A stretch of 64,000 nt of DNA, taken from positions 248,001 through 312,000 of the forward strand of contig JADFUC010002388.1 of the NCBI GenBank assembly GCA_019722365.1, given 5' to 3'. Made by a program: the position numbers and the translations under genes. Of this stretch, positions 1 to 12,208 are shown piece by piece. The notes beneath the pieces are model-generated. The model was not told the DNA's origin. It saw only the letters and a list, made by a program, of their open reading frames with translations, and made no database searches. This DNA comes from Lithospermum erythrorhizon. Lineage: Eukaryota; Streptophyta; Magnoliopsida; Boraginales; Boraginaceae. Positions within the stretch are counted from its first letter, which is position 1. Each line of letters starts with the position of its first letter.

Positions 1-297
1 TTAATTCGATTTTCTCCACGCAAATATGATTTTAATCCCTAAATTTAGGGAACCCTGATTTTAATATTATAATTAGGCTTTATTAATGATAAAACAATAT
101 TTCACCACTTTAACTAATTTCAGATAGCTAAAATATCGGGAACCCTTAATTTAAACATATTCGATTTTCATTGGATTTTGAGTTGAAACCCTAATCGCCA
201 CGTGTAACTCGTACGATCGATCTTTCATTAATTAATTTAACTAATTCAAATAAATTGAATTAAATTAAATTTAATTATTAAATTTCGATTGCCTACA
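1..297 (-). repeat. Left LTR copy (cut by window edge) of non-autonomous LTR element
   Basis: About 260 bp here recur in the same orientation at 3655-3919 with roughly 90% identity by eye. Shared landmarks include AATATTATAATTAGGCTTTA, AAAATATCGGGAACCCTTAA and the CACGTG-containing stretch near 200. The copy ends ...CTACA at 297 and is followed by a C-rich tract (302-308) that reads as a G-run purine tract on the minus strand. That fits a 3' LTR of a minus-strand element, so the orientation is inferred. The LTR continues to the left beyond the window. Confidence 0.7.
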
Positions 298-1099
298 GGT
301 CGCCCCCCCGAACTCTAAGCACATACTGCATGCGGTCGAGGTTCGACCCGTGACAGCCTTTTAATGGCGACGCGAATTTAGTACGCTCTACCATTCTTTT
401 GACATGAATTTAATGTCATCCAAGTATTGGGATGGGCTGATCCCTAACCTGTCAAGGTTTAGGGACACTTGAATTAATCTCTTTATCCTCTAGGATTTTA
501 GAGAAGTAATTTCTAGTCAACATGAATTTTGGCAAGTTATATTAACTATTTGTAGTAATTAATTCCTTGTTATTGAAAGTCTAAAATTAATGACAATTTC
601 TAGAATTTAATCTCGTATCCTCCAGAATATCAAAAAACAATTCTACTAACACGAATTTAAGTCACGTCGAATTTAATGAAGTTAATTCCAATCTCATGTA
701 GATTTAAAATTAACTCCACGAAGTTTCTCGACTAATTTCTAATCCTCCAAGGATATGTCAAAAATTACTCCTGGGATAGATTAACCCGACTTAAGTCATG
801 GTAATTTTATGGGTAATTAATTTCAACCTCTCGTAGTTTAAAATTACTTCCATGTTTACTACCAATGGGCCGCTAGGAGCTTGGTAGGTGTTGTTTCTCT
901 GTCCTGACCGTGGATAGCCTTGTCGGGATATGTTCCTGACTTCTTTCTCCTTATGAATTTTGATCATCTTGCCCTGATAGGGTAGGGATGTTGTCTTCCT
1001 ACCTTTCAACCAGGTAGTTGATCTATGTTTATTGCATATGGGACAATATGAAATTTATTTAAGGTTATGACTGGACTTTGGGTCGCCGAAAGGTTCACG

Positions 1100-1480
1100 C
1101 ATCTATATCAAAATGCTCTCAAAACATAGTTCAAGCGAGGGTGGATGTTTTAGAATCTCGCCCAGAGCTGAAGGTGTTTTATACTTTATACTCACCGAGG
1201 ACTATGTGAATGGGGCTTTAGCCTCGTGTCATGAGATGGTAGACAATTTTGTTCTCATGTCAAGAGGTCAGAAATGGGGCCTAGGCTCATATCAAGAGCA
1301 TGAGACGCTTTATTCTTGGCGCCAAGGAGATCGTAGATAGTTTAAGCTCAGACAAGGAGCAGAGACGCTTTTATCCTCGCTATCTATGAGCGTGGAGACG
1401 CTTTCTTCTCTTGTCAAGAGATTGTAGACGCTTAGGCTCATATCAAGTGTGAGCAAGACAGTTTATCCTCCTATCTAGGA
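1100..1480. repeat. Degenerate repeat block around the core GAGACGCTTT
   Basis: The core GAGACGCTTT with an adjacent TCCTCG/TTCTTG tail occurs at about 1301, 1371 and 1395, with a related AGACGCTTAG near 1425. They are interleaved with AGCTCAGACAAGGAG- and TCATATCAAG-like words. Spacing is irregular, so this is decayed tandem DNA, not a clean array. It lies inside the element interior. Confidence 0.5.
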
Positions 1481-1689
1481 GCCGCAGTGTATTTTTTTAT
1501 GACTTTAGTAAAAGTATTTTGTCTTGGAATGATGTGGTTGTACACTCCCCACGCTTGCCCCCATTTTGTCAAGACTTGTTGTATCACATATTCGTATATG
1601 CGGTGTCCGTGGTACGTGCTCCTGATCAAGAATATGTAATGGAGCTTAGATTTGTTGTGTCCGGCCTTTGGGTATGACTTGGCTTGTCA

Positions 1690-1860
1690 TTTCCAATCTT
1701 TGAAGACCATCTTTTCGGTTACTGGCCTCAAGCTTCCGAGGACCAATTTGTTATTTGCTATTTCGCCCTTATATACCTACGCTTGGCTTTGCCACCCCAA
1801 TCTTTCAAGACCATCTTTTTCTTTGTGCTTATCTCCAACCCGCGAAGACCGATTTACGGT
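1690..1860. repeat. Degenerate repeat around TTTSAAGACCATCTTTT
   Basis: Three related words are visible: CAATCTTTGAAGACCATC at about 1691, CAATCTTTCAAGACCATC at about 1799, and a weaker CCGCGAAGACCGATTTACGG at about 1839. A fourth, more distant form (CTTCCGAGGACCAATTTG) lies between them. The repeats sit inside two overlapping open frames, which I treat as chance. Confidence 0.45.
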
Positions 1861-2589
1861 CATTGCCCAACCTACAATGGTCGATCTTTACCGATATTTC
1901 TTTTGTGTAGTATCTTCCTCGATTCGTCATGTAGTTTAGCCTTGGGGGCACTTCGTGCTGCTGACGCTTACTCATGTTCTTGTATCCCCACCATGTTAGA
2001 TAATGCCTCACTTTGGAGTTGCATTGCTTGGCCATGTTCCTCGATCACATTTACTAGTGTGTGAAGCTACTGGCCTCCAAGCGTGGTAATACTCGCTATC
2101 ATGACATGTACATGTGACCTCGGAAGAAGTCACAGACATATCTTCATCTCACGCCTCTTCTCATGATGAACCGGATGTAAAGACTATAGCTTGATGTCAG
2201 ATCCTCCGACCGGCTCAAGCCTCTAGGCCACCGGAATTCCTCGCTTAGCTTCATTTGGCGCGATCAGTATACACTGGCCGGGTCCTGCGTATCCCCATGC
2301 ACTCACCTTGCCGCGACTCTAGCACCTTGTAGCATTCCTCGAACATGGAGAATACTCGATGTACTCCATTTAGAAGCATCTTCGAGTCGAAGAATGACGA
2401 AGTAGCAGGTATAATCCCACTGGCGCAGTCAAGATTTTGTAACCGCTGTAAAGATTTTATTATTTATGAGTTTTCGCACCAATATAATAAAATCCCTTTG
2501 GAGAAATCTATCTAAGTACAAATTTTTTTTATCAAATCGATTGGTGTTCGACTATCAATCTATTGTTCTCTAAATGGATTGCTGACTAC

Positions 2590-2880
2590 TTGAGATGCTC
2601 GACTTGGACTTGGTGTAGTCTTGGACTTGATTTGGATTTGAGTCTTGGTTTAGGCGCCTACTATGGGGCTGGATTTATGCTTGGACCGTTATGTGATCCT
2701 AAGCTGGATAGGAGTCTGGATCAAATGATTCTAGATTGTATAGAATACTTGAGCCTTTGGACTTGGTCTTTGACTTGGATATGGTCCGAGCCGGGAAGCC
2801 TTAGCAGCGTATACCCGTATGACTGTCTGGACTTGATCTTGGTCTTTAGACTTGGGTCGTGGGACTTAGACTTGATTTGG
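2590..2880. repeat. Degenerate CTTGGACTTGG repeat tract
   Basis: Words of the form (GA)CTTGGACTTGR(T/A) recur about a dozen times, for example near 2601, 2621, 2757, 2770, 2828 and 2846. This gives an artificial-looking open frame rich in Leu, Trp, Asp and Gly. The purine/pyrimidine bias and irregular spacing indicate an old expanded repeat in the element interior. Confidence 0.5.
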
Positions 2881-3654
2881 CTATGTGTCTAGCAAGAGAG
2901 CTTTAATAGCTTGATCTCGTACAGCTAGACTGAGTCAGGTGCTTCCTGATCTTCAGGTGCTATCCAGGTGGATATGCTTGTACTGTCAAGAGGATGCTTT
3001 AGCAGCTTACTCCATGTTTCCTGACAGATAGACAGGGGCATTTATGGCTTAATCCTGCAGTTTATTTGATTTATGAGATATGAATGATTAGATTCTCATT
3101 AGTTTTTGGGTTTTGATCCTGAAATTACTGCATTTGTGTAGCAATTCAACCTTGTACCTAATTCTTTGGTCTGAAGTTGAAGATTTTTGTGTTCTTCACT
3201 CAGTTCTTCAATTTAGGCACCTGTTTAGGCTTATAGGTTGAAGATTTGATGTTTTTTTCTTGAATAAGCAACAATCTTCAGAGGTTTTCTATGAAGAAAT
3301 ACCTTCTGAGCTGTTCTTATGCTAAATTCTCTCAGGAGTTTTTTTTTGTATTTTTTTGTTGTATTTCAGGATGAAATTTTCGAATGAAATAGGGGGATAT
3401 TTATAGGCTTTCGGGCTCTCTTCTGATTGGTTGATCCATGATCACATGGATTACGATCTTAACCGTTGATTTTTAAGGTAAGATCTGAACTGTCGAATAT
3501 TATTAAAATAATAATATATTTTCAAATTGTTTTCTTGGACAGTGCGGCAAGTTAAGTGCCACCGCCTCACATATATTTTTCAGCCGGCAAAGGTTATCCT
3601 AGTTCGTTTATTTTTTTATCGGGCAACCATTTTAAGCCCGTTTGTTCATAAAAT

Positions 3655-3919
3655 CTCGTTTTTTTAATCCCGTAAATTTAGGAAACCCTATTTTAATATT
3701 ATAATTAGGCTTTATTAATGATAAAACCTAATTTCACCACTTTAATTAATTTCAGGTGGCTAAAATATCGGGAACCCTTAATTTACACGTGTTCGATTTT
3801 CATTGGATTTTGAGTCGAAACCCTAATCGCCACGTGTAACTCGTACAATCGATCTTTCATTAATTAATTTAACTAATTCAAATAAATTGAATTTAATTAT
3901 TAAATTTTGACGGTGTGCA
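3655..3919 (-). repeat. Right LTR copy of non-autonomous LTR element
   Basis: Direct repeat of 30-297. The alignment ends at ...GTGCA (3919), matching ...CTACA (297), so both copies end in CA as LTRs do. The matched part is about 265 bp. Sequence to its left, including a TATTTATAGGC word near 3400 that could be the LTR promoter, probably belongs to the same LTR, but its partner would lie off the window. Confidence 0.65.
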
Positions 3920-5135
3920 ACCACCATGAAACAAAAGAATCATAACACAGAGCATACAGAACGAAGAGGCCATAAAATAGTTCATGAATCACACAAGAAT
4001 TCTGAATTCATCATGTTCGTTATTCCTACCATTCTTATTTGAATTATTGGTGAATATATGGAAGTACAGGCTGTCTAAATAAGAACGAAGAATATATACT
4101 GTATAATTTATTGCATCATCTAAACCTTTTCATTAACTTGCAGCATAATTTAATTGTGCACGAAATTTTTCTAATCTCAAAATAAATTTATTTGTTTCTC
4201 CTTTTGTATTATTTAAAAATGTTACACTTTAAATAAAATTTAAAAATACAATTCTTTAAGCTAATAATATAATATAGTTAAATGCTAAATTTTACGTTAT
4301 ATTATTACCTTAAAGTATTATATAATACTTTAAATAAAATAGATTTGACGTTTGGACCCTAAATTTCACTTTCTAGATCCTCAAATTAATTAACTCATTT
4401 TTAGAATCTTTACATAATTTTAGGAGAATTTTTAGGAAAATGTTAAAATATTTTACTTAAAAAATCTGTACTCTTCTTTCGTAAGATTTAATATTTTTCA
4501 ATATATCGGTATTAGAATTGAGGTAGTTCGATCACTCTATAAACGCCCCCTACACCAGAATTTACCATACATGTTTCGATAATATATTGTTGGTATTGAA
4601 AATTTCAGTCTTAAGCCTCTAAAGAGAATTTTCGTTTCTTTGATTTTTTTCATTAATTTAGATATTTCGTTGCATCACATGTGTATAGAAAATGACAAAT
4701 AAAGTGATAAAGGATCATGAAAGAACTATGTATATCTAATAGATCACATGGCACATACATACCAATTGACAATCATGTAGAAGATTATAATTAAGAGATA
4801 GTTGAAGGACCGAGTAATTAATTGAATATCAATTCATTTTGATACGATACGTCAAATTGAGACCCATTTTTGTTACCATGTCGAAGCACAATAAATAGTA
4901 AGGTAGGATGTTGCTTTCGACATGGAAGAAGTCAAAATGACTTCAATTTTCAAAAAATGGTTTCATATGCGCTGCAAATCTAAATCTTGGAGCAAATTTA
5001 TTTGTTCCATACAAACGAATTTGATACTGATATTGAAATTTAAATTCGTTGACATTTTATTCTAATTTGATTTGATTGGGATCCAGTACTTATAGTTATA
5101 TATTTATAAATGATACATACACTTGTCAAAGGAAC
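3920..5135. other. AT-rich intergenic DNA, no feature seen
   Basis: No open frame with recognisable protein similarity, no tRNA-like fold and no clear terminal repeats were found here. Confidence 0.5.
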
Positions 5136-5136
5136 A

Positions 5137-5300
5137 AGGCTGGTCGGGCCCGGTTCATTAAGGAGCCAACCGAACGGGCCCGTCTCGATATGGCCCCAAC
5201 TCATTAACTAACCTAACTGGTCCGGACCACCAATGAAATATTGGGCCCGTCCTGTTCGATAATGCCCCCTTTTAAAGGGGCTTTACGGTGGCCCATTTGG
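5137..5300. other. GC-rich GGGCCCG patch, possible hAT terminus
   Basis: In an AT-rich setting this patch opens with AGGCTGGTCGGGCCCGG and repeats GGGCCCG at about 5155, 5176 and 5243. Plant hAT elements often start with a GGGxTGxxxxCGGGCC-type inverted terminus, so a non-autonomous hAT end is plausible. I found no matching inverted copy or 8-bp duplication, so the call is weak. Confidence 0.3.
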
Positions 5301-5394
5301 AATTGACAGGGTCCGTTTAAACCTTTGGCCCAAGTCTTCTTGTGGATGATATCAACAAAACTAAAGCTAACTATATGCTTGTGGTGACAGTTCA

Positions 5395-5720
5395 ATTATT
5401 GGTTCATCATACTAGAACAATTAGCAGCAATAGATTTTATTGCTTCATCATAAGTTTTTGCATTCTTTTTTCTATAATATAGCCGAAACAAGCTTATCAT
5501 TTAAATAATCAACACATGTTTCAACAAAAGTTTGTAATAAAATCATCTCCAAATTTTTCCCAATTTTAGGCTTCTTACTTCTTATAGGTTCATCTACATG
5601 AATATCAGAACTACTAGCATGTGAATGCAAGTCAACATGCACAACATGTGATACAAAAGAAATCACAACATCTTCCTTTAAAGGAAATACATGTTTAGAA
5701 AATTCAGCATCTGTAGCCTT
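5395..5720 (-). pseudogene. Copia polyprotein fragment (integrase-RT linker)
   Basis: The minus-strand frame reads a serine/histidine-rich stretch, then EPIRSKKPKIGKN, then an FVET.VD segment and KTYDEAIKSIAAN. This matches the linker between integrase and reverse transcriptase in Tork-like Copia polyproteins, where a basic EPRRSKRxR motif precedes the K(T)YxEAMxS motif. Stops and frame changes show it is dead. No adjoining gag, IN or RT was seen at this place, so it is an isolated relic or a displaced piece of the element starting at 6860. Confidence 0.55.
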
Positions 5721-6859
5721 AAATATAGAATGATCACAAACATATATATAATTTTCATTATCAATTTTTATTAAGATAACTCACACTTCTTGAGACTATA
5801 TCGATTATTATCTCGTTAAACTTACATTGAATATGTTAAAATCATTAAAAATAGTTTTCATTCACAATTTTTATTAAGATGACTCGCAATATTTAAGCAT
5901 AAAAACAAACAATATGTGGACTATATAATAATATATATAACGACCTCATATAGTCCTAGAGTCCTAGTAATTTATAATTAGATGAAGAAGGCCGGCAAGC
6001 TTGGGGAAGTAATTAAATGTCCTATCAAGCGTTGACCTTCTATATAAAAAGAAAAGTCAACTATCGATCCTTCTTACCATGGGACCGACCCTATCGATAT
6101 GGTCCAAAAATAGATAATAATAACTCCAGCTACTGTTGTGTAAAAATTACATAAACAAATTGTACATAATCCATTACCTTACGTAATACATAAAATAAAA
6201 AGAAATAAAACAACACCAACTTGGAGATCTATTCAATAAATTAAATAGTTAACTTAGTTTTAAAGTATTAAGAAATTTAATTTATTTAACTATATATTCA
6301 TATCAAAATTAAAGATTTGGAAAATTAAATAATATAAACTATACACTTAGCTTATATGCTATCAAAATAAATAAGACTAGTTTAGTTTAGGATAAAAATT
6401 GAATATTTTTATGTGGTGATTGGTGAAGTGAATCTTCATGTTTAAATTTGAATGGAGGTATGCAGTAAAAATTTATTGATTTTATAATTAGCTAAGCACA
6501 AAATTTATTATTTATATTAATGTGTCATGTTCAACTATTCGCATGACCCCTAAAATATCATGACTAGCCCTCCGCATAGTTGATTGTATGTACTAAGTAC
6601 TAACTCATTTTGAAGGAATAACCTCGTGAAATTAAACTACATTTTTTGACTTTAGATGAATGGTAATATTAAGCGACATATGCGAATTTTGGATCGCGAA
6701 ATTACGTAAAGGGTTGTGGGTGAAAGTAAGCAACGCCCGTATATTAGCATTGATATCACTAACGATGGATTAGGGGTAATCATGAGCCACCCGAGAAACT
6801 TCATATAATGGGAAGAAAGCAGTTATGGGTGAAGCAGCCAGCACGCTCTACATGTAGGA
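5721..6859. other. AT-rich intergenic DNA, no feature seen
   Basis: No supported coding or structural feature was found. A short ORF-poor stretch leads up to the LTR-like repeat at 6860. Confidence 0.5.
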
Positions 6860-7089
6860 TGTTTAGTTACATTTGATTGAGGAATGGGTGGAGGAACTAT
6901 TTATAGTCAAAATATCTATTTTAAACCGCCTCAGATATCTCGACATCGGGACCAAGATCGGGACCATGAAACTCCGATCTTCTCTGATGTAACTCTGAAG
7001 CAAATGCAAATGGTCGAGACTTGGGTGAGTTTGCAACCAGGCTTAAGTCGATCTTCAGTACAAATCGCGCTGATTGAGGATCTTTAATA
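6860..7089 (-). repeat. Left LTR of outer Copia element O
   Basis: Direct repeat of 25168-25390. Shared landmarks in the same order are CTATTTTAAACC, TCTCGACATCGG, ATGTAACTCTG, AAATGGTCG and TCTTCAG, separated by small indels. The copy ends ATCTTTAATA (7089), corresponding to ATCTTCAACA (25390), so the intact family LTR ended in CAACA on this strand, i.e. TGTTG at the 5' end of the minus-strand element. The left edge (TG at 6860) is a guess from where similarity fades. Confidence 0.55.
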
Positions 7090-8327
7090 ATCTCGCGGCT
7101 TGAATCCTCTTTAAACGAGAAATCGAAAAAACTTTCCGCATCGAGGAATGCTCGGGAATAATGCACTAGATATACTAACGATTGCAGTTAATGCGGAATG
7201 CACGAATGCGGAATGTGGCTTTGCCTTAGGCGTTGCCTTGCCACGGGCAACTAAAAGCTACGAATTTTTGTGAGTCAAATCTTTGGCTTTGCTGCAATGA
7301 TCGATTTACGTAAATATATCGTTGGGTTATCGCTAGTACTTTGTTTACCTTGATTACATTCTCACCTCTCGACGATATACTTTTTATCAATGTAGCCGTC
7401 CTATCATAATGAACGATCGCAGTTAATCATATTCCACTGTCCTGATATACCCATGACTTGATCATGATATAGCCCCGGATCACTAACCCGGTCCTCTCGG
7501 CCGAATGTCACTCCTTAGTAGCTTACGTAAATGTCATATACTGCGCCTGATAGTAGACAAAGTCGCGAGTGGATTGTAGCGTCACGCCAGAGCTCACGAC
7601 AAAACCACTTAGGGTAAATCATGTGGGTCGCCCAGAGGCGTACCGTCACACATCACAGCATAGTCGGAATCGGAGTATCGAAATTAAGCATTGGCTATCT
7701 CCCGTCATAGCAGGCCGGATATCAGGGCGATACCTCTAAGATAAAAAGAAAAATCCTCTTACACTAGCCTTGCCCGATATTCTTTCGCAGGTCAGCCGTG
7801 AACCTCACCCAACACCAACGGCGTGTCTGAGATGAAGTCTAGTGCGGATCATGGCGTATCAAACTTCCAGCTAGCTAGCATAGTACCATTCCGTATGCAT
7901 ACCGGCCAGAATGATTTAGGTCTGGAAATGCAGACAGAGATCTTGTGTTACAGCCAAGGCTTAAATTTCGGTGGTTTTTAATGGTGTTAAATTTGGAATG
8001 AGAACGCCAGCATACCGCTACGTGATAAAAAAGCTTAGCCGACTTCTATCCCTAAATATCTCCATTCCAATTTTCTTTGAACACCCAAATCCTTCATTTC
8101 AAATCGGCACTAAGTAACCCCATGAACTTTGGATATCGGACTTCTCATTCCTGACTATGACCTCGCTTTACATACAAAAATTAAGTAGATGAAAGGAAAC
8201 GTACTAACTTGTTGTAATAAAGCACAACTTTCCTTACTGGACTCCTCGAATACCTAATCTCCGTCATGCGCTATCAAATCTCTTGTACGTTGCCTCGGAG
8301 GTGCTTGAGCCATACAAAAGATTTCTT
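7090..8327 (-). mobile_element. 3' part of outer Copia element O (decayed)
   Basis: This segment lies between the left LTR and the nested element. It is heavily decayed, but at 8230-8327 the minus strand still reads Copia reverse transcriptase: a TATGG(T)CTCAAGC-like codon run (LYGLKQAPR region) followed by YKRFDS. The matching upstream part of the same RT resumes at 13131, on the far side of the insertion. The remaining sequence towards 7090 should hold the rest of RT and RNase H, but I cannot read them with confidence. Confidence 0.5.
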
Positions 8328-9328
8328 GACTTCTGGCCGATGGAAAATTACATGGATATATGAGTATAAATACAAATCCATAGATCACAAAGGGATCTTA
8401 AAGTGCTTACTACGTTATTCTAAAATACACATGATTACAATAAGTATAAGCAGTACTTACAACTGTGACGAATAGGGTACCAAAATTCCACAAGCTTGAA
8501 TTCTGATATGAATTTGACTTCCCACTTTCGACTCATGTTGTAATATGATGCGTATGATATCTACGGATTGAGTAAAAGCGGAAGTTGAATGTGATTTATC
8601 TTTAGTAAGCGAGGTTGAACAAAACCAAAAACCCGAAAAATTCTTGAAGAATTTCGGCCAAAGGGGAAGCGGCTACTTTAGGATTTTGATGAAAAGATTT
8701 TTCACTTATTATTTTCATGAAAAACCTAAAGCCTACTTATATAGGGCTAGAGTTAAAACAAACACGATAAGCAACCCCACGTTAAGTATTAGCTTGACTA
8801 GATTAACTCTATTAGTTCGTTAAGACATTGTGAGTTGCTGAGTTGAACTATTTAATTAGTTTAATTAAATAGTAATGAGTCGATATCAATAATCTTTCAA
8901 GTTATTGATAAATACTAAAATTACTCAGGCCAATTAAATAACTATTTAATTGATTCTATTATTCAATCGATATTCTACATAAAAATTTAAAACCCTTGTA
9001 ATTGAAATACATTTCTCGATTACTCTGATTCTCTTTAATTTCATACATGAAATATAAGCTTACTTGTCCCATTTGTATGTGTGTGACCTTGAGCTCGGAT
9101 AATAGTAAGTTAATAATAATGACAGTGACCAATTACTATTATTATAGATTAATGAGTAAGATCTAGCAATCGCTCATAACCCTTAAATTATCATGAGAAC
9201 TGTAGTAATATACAATTACTAAGTTGAACAAGTTAAATGTCACATTTAACTTATTTGGTAAATGAATTGATACGCAATTGTCATGACGGGCATAATAAAT
9301 GGAATCAATTCTCATTGATTTCCAAACA
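8328..9328 (-). repeat. LTR A (3' LTR of nested Copia)
   Basis: Matches 12209-13130 and 50171-51179 in the same orientation. Landmarks are AAATACAAATCCATAGATC, AGTATAAGCAGTACTTA, GATTTTTCACTTATTATT, TTTCATACATGAAATATAA, TATGTGTGTGACCTTGAG and TTCTCATTGATTTCC near the end. It ends at about 9328 with ...CA. An AT-rich inverted repeat (AATAATAAT ... ATTATTATTA) lies near 9105-9147 and is kept in the other copies. The left edge is approximate. Confidence 0.65.
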
Positions 9329-12208
9329 CTTCAGCTTGCCCTTGGGCGATTATCTTCTGATTCTTTATCCACCTTGATCTACAGTCGTGGTAACCATAGA
9401 AGTGTGTCATGAAACACCCTTGGCTCTTTACTAGAGTATGAGGCGGAATAAGCATTTATGGCATCCATAAACTGATCGGTACACCCGACTATGTAAAACT
9501 GAGATCTTCCTTGTATAGAGACGGACCAAATCCCACTCTAATACTCGGCTTATCCCATCCTCCTTTCATTGTGTGTGACAGCGTATCGTTATAATCCCAA
9601 ACTTAAGGCGGGCGTTTGGTCATAGTCAAAGAAATCTGAGCTTGTATAACACGGATAGTCTCAAGTCCCAGAATTGTGAGCCTAAAATTCTAAAGCAAAT
9701 ATCATAGGACACGGATATACGTATCTTCTGAATTCGTTTTGGTCATGCAAACTCCCCGGTCGCGGACCGGCTGACCCACGTATTGATCTAGTCTGAGGGC
9801 TAGTAGTCAATCTTGATCGCTATTAAGCACCATATTTAGTCATATAATGCTTGTCGCCTGACTATAAACATCGACGAGGCCTTTTGGCTATCCTATGTTT
9901 CTAGGCTTGAGGAGGAGGTGTAATTAACGGTGATTCGTATTTACCTCTCTAGAAAACATAGACTAACTAGGGATTTACCTTTCATCCCGAGACTCACATG
10001 CTTTATATTTAAACATATAGTATGTGAACAAATATATTAAATAAGAAAGCGATAATATTCAAATATTCAATATTTGTTCACATAACAATAGATCGACTCC
10101 CTTCCAACACAACACCAACTGCGACATACATCTAAGACCTATATTCATTGCATATAAATCATGCTTTGCACGACTTAGTGGTTTTAGTAAAAATTGATCG
10201 AAGATAACCCTCTGTTTCTACTTTTATACTTTGACATCACCTACATAAAGCATATCTCTAATCGGGTGATACTACAATGCGTCTTGGACTTGTGATGTCT
10301 TTCGGGGTTCATGGCCAGTATTGATATTGTCCGCAACAACCTTTGGTCACTTGATACTAGGTACACCAAGTTCAGTCACGAATTTCTTTATCCAACATGC
10401 TTCGTTAACGGCTTGGGGCAGCCGATGCCATAAATTTGTGGTAGAGATACGACATTTGTTTGGAACTCACTCGAATCTTGCTCCGCCGTTGAGACAAAAT
10501 CTGTGGGCCAGGAGCGATAGTCGTCTACGTACATTTGAAAAAGCTAGCGTCGGTGTACCTGTCATTGCTAACTCTTCATCTCCTCCATATACCAAAAGAA
10601 AGCATCTTTAGTTCTTCGGATACTTGAGATGCGCTTGGCTAACGATCCGATTGGCTTTCTGGATTAGGCAGTATCTACTTGAGGATTGCGGCTTAGTGCG
10701 TAAGACACATCGGTCTAATTACCTGACATGGCATGGCATCATGGATCACATGGCCGGCGTAAGGTATGTCCTTACATTTTATTCATCTCGGCTAGTAATT
10801 GGGACACGTGCTCTGTTGGGGATTGAACTCCGTGTCTGCGTAGGAGATTACACTTTCTTGGGAATTACTCATGTGAACCTTCGCGAGAACCTTATTCACG
10901 TAAGTATCTGACAAAGTCCAATCGACCTCTGGCTCGTCTCGGTGGATCTTTATTCAAGTATATATTGTGCTATGCCTAAGTCCTTCATTGAGAAACATTT
11001 GCCTGACGATCACTTGAGGCGAGTTTAATAACTGCGTTGTTTCCAATGATAAGTATGCATCGACATATAGAACTATGAATGATACGCGCTCCCACTTACC
11101 TTCTTGTATACACAAGATTCTTCTTCGTTCTTGATGAAACCAAACTCTTTGATTGATTCATCAAAATGTAGATTCAAGCTAGCGAGATATGCCTTAAGAT
11201 ATAAATAGACTTTTGCGACTTGCGTACATGCTTCGATCTTGGGACATATACTTGGAGGTTGTACACATCTTCCTCTAAATTTCCATTCGAGCTTAGTCTC
11301 TACATCCATTTGCCATATTTCATAGTCATGAAATGCGGCAATAGCTAAGATATCGGATAGTTTAAGCGTAATAACTTGGCGATAAGTTCCGTCGTAGTCC
11401 TTCAGTGAACTTGTTTGAAACTTCTTCGCTCTAGTCGAGCTTTGAAAACATCAACGTTTTTCATCTTTATCATGTTTCTTCTTAAATACCCGTTTCGTTT
11501 CAATAGAGGCGAGCCCGTTTGGTAAATCGACAAGGACGAACCTCGTTTTGGTAAATCCATCTCCCGTTACTTGGCTGTTGCCATTTTCAGCATCCGTACT
11601 GTTCATTTGCTTGCTTTGTAAGAAGTGGGCGTCACTTTCAATGATGCAAGCTTCACCATACCGGCTACACGGTTAGGTGGCGATTCACCAATTTGGATCA
11701 TCCCCACAAGGGTTGAAGTTCTTCCACGGTTTCACCAATAAAGGGGTTCGATTCTTATTGGTGTGTATTATACTCATTAGATGCATCATTGACAAATCGA
11801 CTTGAGCTTTATCAGATAGTTTCTTAGATCCTTACGGACAAATATTCCTTTTCAAGAAATACTCTACGATTCTGTATTGAAGATTTTGTTCTCTACTTGG
11901 TGAGAGTATTGACAATGTTTCACTTGGATATCACCATGAAATAACATTTATCGAGATACGGGTGCAAGTTTATCTTTGTTAATCATAGCATTAGCTTCAC
12001 GACCCCAATCTTGAAAAATCAACAGGAATCTTCCCAAACCCCACCAGTTCATGGGGGAGTTTTATCACATTGACTTGGTTGGACGTGTTTAAGGTAAGTG
12101 CCGCTTAGGGAGTGCATATCCCCATAGATGCTTGTTAAATTAAGATAGGGTACCATCATAGGTCGAACCATGTTAAGAAGGGGTTCGATTTCTCCTTCGG
12201 ACAAATTA
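9329..12208 (-). pseudogene. Copia RNase H / RT / integrase C-terminus remnant
   Basis: Read on the minus strand, from right to left: 12050-12200 has the end of integrase (EIEPLLNMVRPMM..., corresponding to the LLDMVRSMM motif); 11050-11330 has reverse transcriptase (LNLHFDESIKEFGFIKN, EESCVYKKVSGS) with a damaged YVDD site near 11055; 10320-10620 has RNase H-like motifs (CWIKKFV and a KRTKD-like run) in broken frames. The next 1 kb (9329-10320) is non-coding, is shared with 47459-48300 and 51180-52200, and carries a conserved inverted repeat. Many stops and frameshifts show the copy is dead. Confidence 0.65.
9893..9961. repeat. Conserved inverted repeat (hairpin) in element 3' non-coding region, copy 1
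   Basis: Arms CTATGTTTCTAG (9893-9904) and CTAGAAAACATAG (9949-9961) can pair over 12 bp with one bulge, enclosing a 44-nt loop. The arms lie about 565 bp from the inner edge of LTR A. The same structure stands at 51765-51820 and, decayed, at 48031-48090. Confidence 0.6.

Larger units (their letters stand above)
298..3654 (-). mobile_element. Non-coding interior of LTR element (LARD-like)
   Basis: This is the stretch between the two LTR copies. I found no gag, protease, integrase, RT or RNase H motif on either strand; open frames are short and overlap repeats. The middle is made of degenerate tandem-like repeats listed separately. A non-coding interior between LTRs is the hallmark of large retrotransposon derivatives, which depend on proteins from other elements. 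No primer binding site could be identified with confidence, so the superfamily is unknown. The inner edge of the right LTR is not resolved and may lie several hundred bases left of 3655. Confidence 0.55.

Noticed and set aside
1652..2064. Two overlapping plus-strand open frames of 95 and 126 codons
   Set aside because: They run through degenerate short repeats, have no family likeness and use no plausible gene context.
10321..10911. Two consecutive plus-strand frames (96 and 95 codons)
   Set aside because: Antisense to the Copia RNase H remnant and without independent likeness.
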